The notes under the pieces are model-generated. The model was not told where the DNA came from, did no database searches, and was given only the letters and a program-made list of their open reading frames with translations. Made by a program: the position numbers and the translations under genes. A stretch of DNA of 64,000 nucleotides from Camellia lanceoleosa (lineage: Eukaryota; Streptophyta; Magnoliopsida; Ericales; Theaceae). The DNA lies in assembly GCA_025200525.1 (NCBI GenBank), contig CM045761.1, positions 79,699,551 to 79,763,550 of the forward strand, written 5' to 3'. Each line of letters opens with the position of its first letter. Position 1 is the first letter of the stretch. Positions 56,297-64,000 of this stretch are shown here, one piece after another.

Positions 56297-57004
56297 TGTG
56301 GCAATTTTTCTATTTTTTTTAATTGTGCTTGGGTCTCTAAAAGCGCTAACATATTTATCTTTACCAAAGAAGTGTATTAACAACATTTATTAGTTGTTTG
56401 ATCTTTTAGTCTTGAAAAACTTGCGCGGTAAATTCTTTGTCAAGGAACCGAACCGTCTAGCTTTGCTTAAAATTCCTACTCTTTTTACCCGATAAACGTT
56501 TCCCTTCCCATTTGGTAATATGTTATTTTAATTAGTTATTTCTTTATGAAAATATGATGAGATGAAATTTTTTATTTTATTAGTTATTTTATCCTGACAT
56601 GAGCTATTTTAGCACTTTCCAAACACTTAAGGGTTAATTTAAATAAGTGTAAGTAGAGAGATAAGATGACCTAAATATATGCACTTATTTAGAATATTTT
56701 CACCTAAACCTTCAAGATTTGGTATGTCAAATTTTTTTGAAAGTTTAAGTGCCAAATTAGTATATGTCAATTTGATATGAAAGCTCTCCATCCAATATGT
56801 CGAATTTATTATTTTATTATTTTTTAAATTTAAACTGTTTTATTTTACATAGAAGCTCTTCTATTTTAAAAAAAGAAAAAAAAAATGTATGAAATACGAA
56901 CATGTCAAAATTGGCATGAAAAGGTGATACTTGATACACTGAGTAAAGTTGATACTTGATATCAAAATATGACCGTTGAAATGTCACATCATATTTAAAG
57001 TATC
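54376..57004. other. AT-rich intergenic DNA
   Basis: No gene. A hairpin-like GTGAATGTTCACA lies near 54555. Otherwise low-complexity AT-rich sequence up to the LTR of element B. Confidence 0.45.
56231..56296 (+). repeat. (GTT)n plus poly-T
   Basis: About ten GTT units followed by a run of more than 30 T. Any poly-Gln or poly-Lys translation here is an artefact. Confidence 0.95.
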
Positions 57005-57540
57005 TGTGTGAGATAAATTCCGATCACACTGCCCTCCTTAGGAATCCAGCTGTAGAACACAAGCAGAGTAGACGGGTCCTCAGAACTCGCAGAAAGAAAA
57101 GGCTCGTGTGGTTCTTCCACCGGGCACTCCGACGATCAAGTCAGTATCTCTCAAAGATAACCAGTGCTAGAATTACTGCTCAAGGCTACAAATTGCGTAC
57201 CTTAGACCATGAGGGGTTCCCTTCTTTTATAATGTCTCTCCATCCTAGTCCCACTAGAAGTCTTACTTCTATGGACTCTCATTCAGTACATACTTTGGAC
57301 TCTACAAGAGATAAGGATAAATTCCCTAAGAATACTATCCCTATCCCTATCCATCTTGAAGTCTTTCTTCGTTCCAGGACTCTTGCCCCTTATCCGATCG
57401 TCTCGGATTCCGATATCTTCGGAGATAACCTCGGCAACCCCGAGATAACCTCGGCGTAACTGTCAAGTCACGTGATACCTCGGCTGACACTTCGGTGTCA
57501 CCTCGGCCACGTGTTGGTACTCTGAAAATACATCCCCACA
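57005..57540 (-). repeat. 3' LTR of element B, 536 bp
   Basis: On the minus strand it starts TGTGGGGATGTATTTTC and ends ATCTCACACA. It shares the ACACGTGGCCGAGGTGACACC, CGATCGGATAAGG, TATAAAAG and GATCGTCGGAGTGCCC landmarks with element C LTRs. The outer flank is GTATC; its partner is outside the window. Confidence 0.88.
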
Positions 57541-57556
57541 ACTGCCCCCTAGGTTC
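57541..57556 (-). other. Polypurine-tract block of element B
   Basis: The minus strand reads AACCTAGGGGGCAGT immediately before the LTR, the same block as in element C. It would prime plus-strand DNA synthesis. Confidence 0.75.
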
Positions 57557-58476
57557 TATTACCTCGGCATCCTGAGGTGATGGAACCTATATTGGAACTT
57601 TTCTCGTACATCGGCTTAAGAACTTTTCTAGCTGAGATCATTCATTTCAGGCCGATATGTCTTCTTCTTAAACAAAAATTCAGATCAATCTTACTTCGCG
57701 TATGAGCTGTCATACACCATTTTTCAACCGTTTCACCGACGCGTTTTTCCCTTATTGGTCCGTGCTGGTGATGCGCCTGTTGCCCGTCTTTTCCCTGCCT
57801 GCGCCGCCTGACGCGTGCGTTAACCTAGGTGCATTTAATGATCTCTATTTTGCCGCCGTTTCACTTTTTGGACAAAACATTTGCCTCTCTCTTCTTCGCT
57901 TCACTTTTGCATTTTGAATACTCTATACTTTCTCTCTCTAAAATTCTTTCTTTGTATCTGCCATTGCTCAAAGCTCTTGATTCTGCTACTGTCTTGCATC
58001 CGCCATTCTGAAGCTTTCGCCATCAGAGCGTCCGCCATCTGACCTCGGCGTAGCTCATTCCGGCCTTCACCTTTTCTGGTAAGCCAGTTTCCCTTATTTT
58101 CTCAGTTCTTGATTACTTTTAGAATTTCTTGTTCGCTTTATTCTGTTCCATCATTCAATCTGTGAATCACTCAATTGAATTTACCCTGTTTTATGGTTTC
58201 GTACATGTCATGAACACTTGCACTGTTGCATCTGTGATCTTCCATCCTTTGTATCTTTGAATCTGAAGCTTCGCTTTTGCCTTTCTGTTTTTCCAGATTT
58301 TTGCCTTCCATACTCGTTCATCGTAGATCTAGGTTTGGGATTTGTCTGTAGGACCTTCATCTTTTTAGGAAAAACTGAAACAAATTTACCAATTCATACC
58401 CTAGGCTCAAGCCGAGGTCCCTAGAGCCCTTTAGGAATATCCTGTCTCTGTAGTTAAATACCCGTACATCAAAACC
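57557..58476 (+). promoter_or_regulatory. Promoter/leader of the antisense gene in element B
   Basis: A TATA-like CTCTATACTTTC near 57920 precedes a pyrimidine-rich leader with a donor TTTCTGGTAAGCC (58074-58086). A matching acceptor CTCTGTAG lies at 58445-58452, so the first exon is probably noncoding. Both signals are on the plus strand, opposite to pol. Confidence 0.5.
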
Positions 58477-60791
58477 ATGGGTGTGTGGAGAGATAGGGTC
58501 AACTCCCCAACCAAACTAGAGTATTTTAGGCAAGAATTCTCCATCCCTGCCGACGTCCACTTGAGGCTAGCTGGGGAGAACGACTCCATTATGCCTGAGA
58601 ACGACAACATGCCTTTCCCTGTTGTAGCCTTTGTCCAATGTGGACTTCGGTTCCCCCTAGATCCCCTCTTCCGCGAAGTCCTCCACTACTACACCCTCAA
58701 CCCTATGCAACTCACCATTAATGCCTATAGAACACTTAATGGTATAATAGCCTGCTTCGGCAGAGAGTGCTAGGATCACTCTTGGCGACATCCAATACTG
58801 CTACACCATGTGTGCCATGAACCTTAAAGAAAAAGGTTATGTCTATTACCTTAAGCCGAGGTCCACTGAGTTTAAGATTGTAGCCGACCTTCCAGACTCC
58901 AAAAAAGGGGCTGGAGATGATTATCTCATCGCTTCTGGGAACTGGGAATTCAGCCCAGATAAAGAAGTTCATCTCTTCCCTCTTCCTCGAACGGTCAAGG
59001 AGGGCAAGGGTAAGATCCTTGTGTTAACTGCTTAACTGTTGCTCTCCACAATTTTTCCAACAAATTTGTTTCTGATGTTGTGTTTCCTTTTGCAGACGTT
59101 CGCAAGCCTCCCAAGGACTTTCGCCGATCTTATTTTCCTGGGAAAGGCCTGAAAAAGCTCTTGGACCTCCCAATCCACAAACGCAAAGCCCCACTTCTGT
59201 TAAACTTCATCCCAACGTATAAGTCAACTCTGCCCGACGTCCCAAGACAGAAGAAAAGGAGCCTGTCTACAGCTACATCTCAATCCGTATCTACATCCCG
59301 CACAGATCAAGGTTCCACTTCTGACCCAGCCGATCTTCCATCCACCTCGGCACCATTCTTGGTTCCAGTTCAAGAAAGAAAGCGTCGCCGGCGACTTGTC
59401 AAAACAGCCGAAATGGTGCGCCCGAAGAAAGTTGTGTTGGATCTCCTCGCTGACCTCCCAGCCGACGCGGATGATACTCCATCCCAATCAGTGCCTCCGT
59501 CTAAAGCAAAGAGAACCAAGAAGGTCCAGCCAAAGGCCAAGGCTGCTGAAGTCGAGGACGAAGATGCTGTGCCCATCTCTAAGCTGACCCAAAGCCAGAA
59601 AACAGCTTCTGCACCTGCTAAGAGGTCGGCTGAGGCTCAACCATCAGGGTCCGCCCCATCGAAGAAATAGAAATCTTCGACCTCGGGATCCAGGGTTCCC
59701 AAAGTCCCCTGGGAACCCAAAATTACGCTCGAAGATAGGCCAATCTATGCCAACGAGAGTGCCGTCGACGTAAACATCGGCGTGGCGCTCAGCACTGCGG
59801 TCCTCCTTGAGGGTGATCTTGAGCGTAATGCCAAGATGAGTGGCTATGAGAATTATGCCCTCATGTTGCAGCGTTCAGTCCAAGTAAGTCTTTGAGTTTG
59901 AGAACCTGTCTTTCATACTTGTAAAACTTTGGAAACTTTTTGTATTTAACTTTTGCCCTGTATTCTTTCAGGCCATCCAACATGCCCATACCTTCTCTGT
60001 GCAAGCCTTTGAAACAGGAGAGGAGTTGGCTGAACTGAAGAAGGAGTTTGCTGCGCTCCAGAAACAAAACAGGAGTCTCCAAAGCAAGATGAAAACATTA
60101 GAGGATCAGGCCGAGGAGGCAACTAAGGCCAAACAAATAGCCGATGAAAAGGCCGAGGCTGCCGAAGCTATTAAAACCGTTGCTGTAGCCCAGCAGAAAG
60201 AAGCTGAAGAAAGAGTGGCCCAGATGAAGGAAGAGCTGCAGGAGGCGCTGGCCACTAAAGATGCCGAAATAAGGGCTGCTGATAACAAGGCGTATGCCCA
60301 AGGCATGGCCGACGTGGCAGAAGATTACAAGCTTCAAGTCAAGCAAGCATGCAACAGGGGATTTTCCCTAGGTTGGAATGCTCTGGCCAAACAACTTGAT
60401 CTTCCTGCCGACTCACCCTGGCGCAAGACCAAGGCCATTCGTCTCCCCTTTGCTCTTTCTCCACCTTCAAGCCAAGTAGAAGAAGAAAGGCGGTTACGAG
60501 GCCGAGAAATTTGAAGATGACGCTGAAGATGAAGCCTTGGTGAGAAAACCCAAGGATGCCTCTAAATCCAAGTCACCTCCTCAGGGTGATCAAGTTATGG
60601 ACTTGACCTTTGAGGAGCATGAGGAGGTGCCTAAGGAAGTCAACACAGGCGTGTTATCTTCTGACCTTCTTTTGGCTGAAAGGAGTGTTGAAAAGACTCT
60701 GGCCGAGATCGACGCTGAGATCGCGGCAAATAAGGAGGTCAGTAGAAGAAGACAGGGTTGTCCATCAAGAGACTTCCGAGGTCGGGCATAA
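58477..60791 (+). pseudogene. Antisense gene (aORF) of element B, 'putative gypsy type transposon' family
   Basis: The first exon (ATG at 58477) has VAFVQCGLRFPLDPLFREVL and YTLNPMQLTINAYRTLNG, the signature of the plant family known as Transposase_28. After a frameshift near 58755 it continues with GDIQYCYTMCAMNLKEKG and GNWEFSPD. An intron at 59010-59095 (GT/AG) leads to a basic Ser/Lys-rich exon (RKPPKDFRRSYFPGKG, KAKRTKKVQ). A second intron runs 59884-59969, and the next exon is a long coiled coil (EELAELKKEFAALQKQN). Stops or shifts near 59670 and 60485 break it. Antisense extra ORFs between pol and the 3' LTR are known from Tat elements. The protein's role is not established, and it is not a transposase in the strict sense. 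Confidence 0.8.
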
Positions 60792-61149
60792 GCTGTTCTG
60801 TTCGCTCTGGTCAAGAATCTTAGCTTTTTTTTGTTTTAACTTTTGTACTTTTTTTTTTGTTTTCTGAACAATGTAAGCTTTGTCTTTATGGCCGATGTGC
60901 CTTTTCGTTGTTTAAGAATAATTTACTTCAGCTAGGCCATTGTGCCCCCTCTATATACAACTATTTTTCTCTGAGTGTTTGTCATTGATTTCTCTTCATT
61001 GCTTCTACACTTAGAATATTTTGCATAATCCTTCCTTTGCTCAATCTTCTCTGGGTTACATACCTCGGGTGTGTTTACCTGAATATTTACCTCGGCTAGG
61101 ACTTCACCTGTAAACTTGTCATAAACTTCAATAAGTATAAAGCATATAA
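60792..61149. other. 3' end of the antisense gene and spacer
   Basis: T-rich tail after the last frame. No separate gene. Confidence 0.45.
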
Positions 61150-61620
61150 ATTCAATTAATCTTCATCTTGTAAATTGCTACAAATTTCAACAAGTGAAGA
61201 TAAACAATCATATTAGCTTAACTTTAACTTGTAAATTGCTACAAATTTCAACAAGTAAAGATAAGGAATTTATCTCAGCTTAACTTTAACTTGTAAATTG
61301 CTACAAATTTCAACAAGTAAAGAAAAGGAATTTTTCTCAGCTTAACTTTAACTTGTAAATTGCTACAAATTTCAACAAGTAAAGATAAGGAATTTATCTC
61401 GGCTTAACTTTAACTTGTAAATTGCTACAAATTTCAACAAGTAAAGATAAGGAATTTATCTCGGCTTAACTTTAACTTCTCGGCTTAACTTTAACTTGTA
61501 AATTGCTACAAATTTCAACAAGTAAAGATAAGGAATTTATCTCGGCTTAACTTTAACTTGTAAATTGCTACAAATTTCAACAAGTAAAGATAAGGAATTT
61601 ATCTCGGCTTAACTTCGGTT
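61150..61620 (-). repeat. Element B 3' tail hairpin repeats, ~62-bp unit, about 7 copies
   Basis: The unit contains ACTTGTAAATTGCTACAAA followed by TTTCAACAAGTAAAGATAAGG and TTATCTCGGCTTAACTT. On the minus strand the CTTGTTGAAATTT ... ATTTACAAG pair matches the core of the element C repeat. Later copies are nearly identical to each other. Confidence 0.9.
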
Positions 61621-61794
61621 AAGCATTACTAATGTCTTCTCTCTGCCCCTAATGTGAACCTAAGTTCCTCTTGGGTTCTCATTATTCAAAAAACAACATC
61701 ATGCAAAGTTGTACAAGTTTAGAAAAATTCTGCTAAGATTTTATTGATCATTTCGGCAAAAAAATCAAAGAACATCTAATGATAAAAAAACTTT
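61621..61794. other. Spacer between repeats and pol
   Basis: Nothing recognised. CTAATGTGAACC phrases only. Confidence 0.4.
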
Positions 61795-62850
61795 AAATTA
61801 CAAGTGTTCCATGGTCTAGGCAATGCTTTGCCCTCATTATCTTCGAGCCGATATGCCCCATTTCCTAACACCGAAGTGATTTTGTAGGGACCTTCCCAGT
61901 TTGGACCAAGCTTGCCCTCTCTGGAATCCTTTTTATTGCCGATGACTTTTCTCAAGACTAGGTTGTTGACCTGAAAATCCCTTGGATTGACCTTCTTGTT
62001 GTAAGCTTTGGCAAGCTGTTGCTGGTATGCTGCAAGCTAGATTGTAGCTTTCTCTCTTCTTTCTTCCAGTAGGTCCAGATCTCGGGCTAAGAGCACATCG
62101 TTAGACCCGTTCTCAACTCCTTGTGTTCTGATCCCTAGGATGCCGATCTCCAGTGGAATGACTGCTTCTGTGCCATAAGCCATGGCAAAGGAGGATTCCC
62201 CTGTTGATCTTCTCGGCGTAGTGCGATATGCCCAGAGCACGTTGGGCAATTCGTCTACCCACTTTCCTTTTTCTTTGCTGCGGCCTCTTCTTTATTCCAT
62301 CTAGGATGACTTTGTTTGATGCTTCGGCTTGCCCATTACTTTGGGGAAAGCTTGGTGTTGAAAAATAATTCTTTATCTTGAACTTTGCACAAAAATTCTT
62401 GATGAGTTTGCTGTCAAATTGTGTTCCGTTGTCGCCAACCATTGCTCTTGGAATCCCAAATCGGTGATGATATTCTTCGGATGAAGTTCTTCACATCTAC
62501 ATCTCGGATTTTGGCAAGGGGCTCTGCTTCTATCCATTTTGTGAAGTAGTCTGTTGCTACCAGCAGGTACTTCCGCTGTCCAGTTGCTTGGGGCAATTGT
62601 CCAACGAGATCCATGCCCCATTGGGCAAATGGCCAAGAGTTGGAGCGAGGGTTGGTCGTGGTGGTGATGTATCAATGGTGCAAACCTCTGGCATTGTTCA
62701 CACTTCTTCACATAGGCTTCCGCATCTTTTTGCATATAGGGCCACCAATACCAGGTAATGGCCTGTGAGCTAACGATCTCCCTGCGTGGCTTCCAAACTC
62801 CTTCATGAATTTCATACAAAAAGTCTTCGACCAAGAGGGTGTACACACCT
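61795..62850 (-). pseudogene. Integrase of element B (frameshifted)
   Basis: Minus-strand pieces in order: zinc-binding region with KKCEQCQRFAPL (near 62690), core start MDLVGQLP and ATDYFTKWIEAEPLA (62614-62520), second catalytic Asp in GDNGTQFDSKL (near 62430), catalytic Glu in NGQAEASNKVILDG (near 62330). Then follow YRTTPRRSTGESSF and, near 61900, a C-terminal NWEGPYKI. Frames change at least near 62650, 62460 and 62270, so the enzyme is inactive as it stands. Closely related to the integrase of element A. Confidence 0.9.
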
Positions 62851-63480
62851 TAAAAGAGGTCGATGAAGGATCTTACGTAGAGATGTCCTTGCGTCAGGCT
62901 GAATCTTACCGACTTCAGTCTGACCTTGTGTGCTTCCTTTCGATCTTCTGGCAGTTTTCCCTCTTTCAGGAATGCAACAATTGCATCCATCCAGCTTGGC
63001 CCCATGTCCACACATAATGCTTCTTGCATTGTGTTCGGTGGCTCTATGCTCGGGCCTGGTAGGTAATCAATCATTATTGTCCTCGTCTTCCCGGTTTGCA
63101 CTGAACTTGCCAAATTGGCCAGCGCGTCGACATGGTTGTTATCATCTCGGCTAACCTGAAGGAGTCGGCAGTTTTGAAACATGTCTGCCAGCCTGATGAC
63201 TTCTTTTGCGTATGCCGACATCCTTTCATCTCGGGCAGCAAACTCTCCTGTAGTTTGATTCACTATAAGTTGTGAGTCACAAAAAACTATTACTTCATAC
63301 GCCTCTCTTGCCGCTCTTTCTTCGGTCCGGCAATCGATTGCTTCATATTCCGCCTCATTATTGAGGCTTTGAACCCCGATCGAATGGTGTTCCAATATCT
63401 CCCCATCGGAAATTAGCACTACTCGCCTCGCACCTGCGGTTTGAGCTTCCATCAACAAAAAGTTGAAAGGAGTCACCGAT
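62850..63480 (-). pseudogene. Second RNase H-like domain (aRNH) of element B
   Basis: The 208-codon frame has RVVLISDGEILEHHSIG, NNEAEYEAI, VIVFCDSQLIVNQTTGEF and ADMFQNCRLLQVSRDDNNHVDALANLAS, covering the RNase H fold including the conserved terminal Asp region. As in element A, its place between RT-RNase H and integrase marks the Tat lineage. Confidence 0.85.
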
Positions 63481-63961
63481 GTAGATCTTTGCGGTGCAGT
63501 TTTTCCTTCCTCGGTTGCTTACCCTTTGGTAGGCTTCTCCTTCCTTGTTTGGACATCGTTCATCTCGGCTCCAGCGAATGGGATGTTCGATGTATTCAGC
63601 GAGAACTTCGGCGAAGTCGGCCAATACTTGGCCCTTAATTGCGGTTCTTGGCCTGAACTCCAGGTCGTACTGGCCCAAAATTACTGCCCATCTTGCAATT
63701 CTTCCAGTCAAGTCTCCTTGTTGCAATAAGGATTTTAATGGGTGCTCTGTCAGAACCACTATCTTGTGAGCTTGAAAATAATGGTTTAGCTTCTTTGAGG
63801 CCATTACCAAGGCCAACATTAATTTCTCCAGTGGTAAATACTTTGTTTCTGCATCGGCCAAGGTTTTACTTACATAGTAGGCGCATACATTCTCCCTTCT
63901 CTTCTCGGACGATCCACGGCACTTCTGCGTGTTACAAGCGCTAGGTATAAGAACAGTTCCT
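63481..63961 (-). pseudogene. RT-linked RNase H and connection of element B (runs off window)
   Basis: The frame 63861-63358 begins with TKYLPLEKLMLALVMASKK, then IVVLTEHPLKSLLQQ, ARWAVILGQYDLEFRPR and VLADFAEVLAEY, then LFVDGSSN at the start of the next domain. These are the RNase H and tether blocks that follow RT in plant gypsy pol. The frame shifts into the aRNH near 63450. The RT core is right of the window. Confidence 0.88.
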
Positions 63962-64000
63962 CCCGAGTTGAGGTGTTGAGAATTTGGAGCCGAGGTAAGG

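Larger units (their letters stand above)
57005..63961 (-). mobile_element. Element B: Ty3/gypsy (Tat-like) retrotransposon with an antisense gene, truncated by window edge
   Basis: From the right edge down the minus strand: RT-RNase H, second RNase H, integrase, hairpin-repeat tail, a gene on the opposite strand, PPT and 3' LTR. gag, protease and most of RT lie beyond the window. Several frameshifts are present, but domains are well preserved, so it is younger than element A. The LTR and repeats are related to element C. Confidence 0.9.

Noticed and set aside
56116..56380. ORFs encoding poly-Gln/poly-Lys or poly-Cys/poly-Phe
   Set aside because: Products of the (GTT)n and poly-T microsatellite.
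61150..61620. Possible CRISPR-like or regulatory RNA repeat array
   Set aside because: Units are continuous tandem repeats without spacers, in the 3' tail of a retrotransposon.

Overview
The window looks like nuclear DNA from a flowering plant, probably a eudicot. It is AT-rich, has introns with GT/AG borders, and is packed with nested plant transposons around a single recognisable intact host gene. The species cannot be named from this sequence. I had no search tools, so family names rest on recognised motifs, terminal repeats and target-site duplications (TSDs) read by eye.

Layout. 1-1199 is the end of an LTR of an element that lies mostly to the left. 1200-18357 is element A, a decayed Ty3/gypsy (Tat-like) retrotransposon on the minus strand with gag, protease, RT, RNase H, a second RNase H, integrase and one LTR. 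Two DNA transposons have split it: a CACTA element (3661-12112, 3-bp TSD) and a small hAT (14659-15573, 8-bp TSD). The CACTA element carries about 14 copies of a ~169-bp satellite, two exons of a ubiquitin-specific protease and the first exon of a VPS18-like gene. 18707-28160 holds TIR elements, foldback MITEs and low-complexity DNA. 29372-32426 is element C, a non-autonomous LTR element with three LTRs. About 32690-40520 is a MULE-like region with FAR1-like, GRF zinc-finger and ClpB pieces, interrupted by an Ogre-like giant LTR. 44058-47439 is an apparently intact four-exon RIN4/NOI-family gene with a MITE-filled third intron. 48061-56999 is AT-rich DNA with a Tourist-like MITE (another foldback nested in it), a 1-kb MULE with a 10-bp TSD and further foldbacks. 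57005 to the right edge is element B, a Tat-like retrotransposon on the minus strand that carries a multi-exon antisense gene between pol and its 3' LTR.

How the parts relate. Elements B and C share LTR features (TGTGGGG start, CACACA end), a PPT block and a ~60-bp hairpin-forming 3' repeat, so C is probably mobilised by B-type elements. The CACTA and MULE elements act as gene-fragment collectors. The RIN4/NOI gene probably encodes a small membrane-attached immune regulator, and its promoter and intron have been colonised by MITEs. No tRNA, rRNA or CRISPR array was seen.
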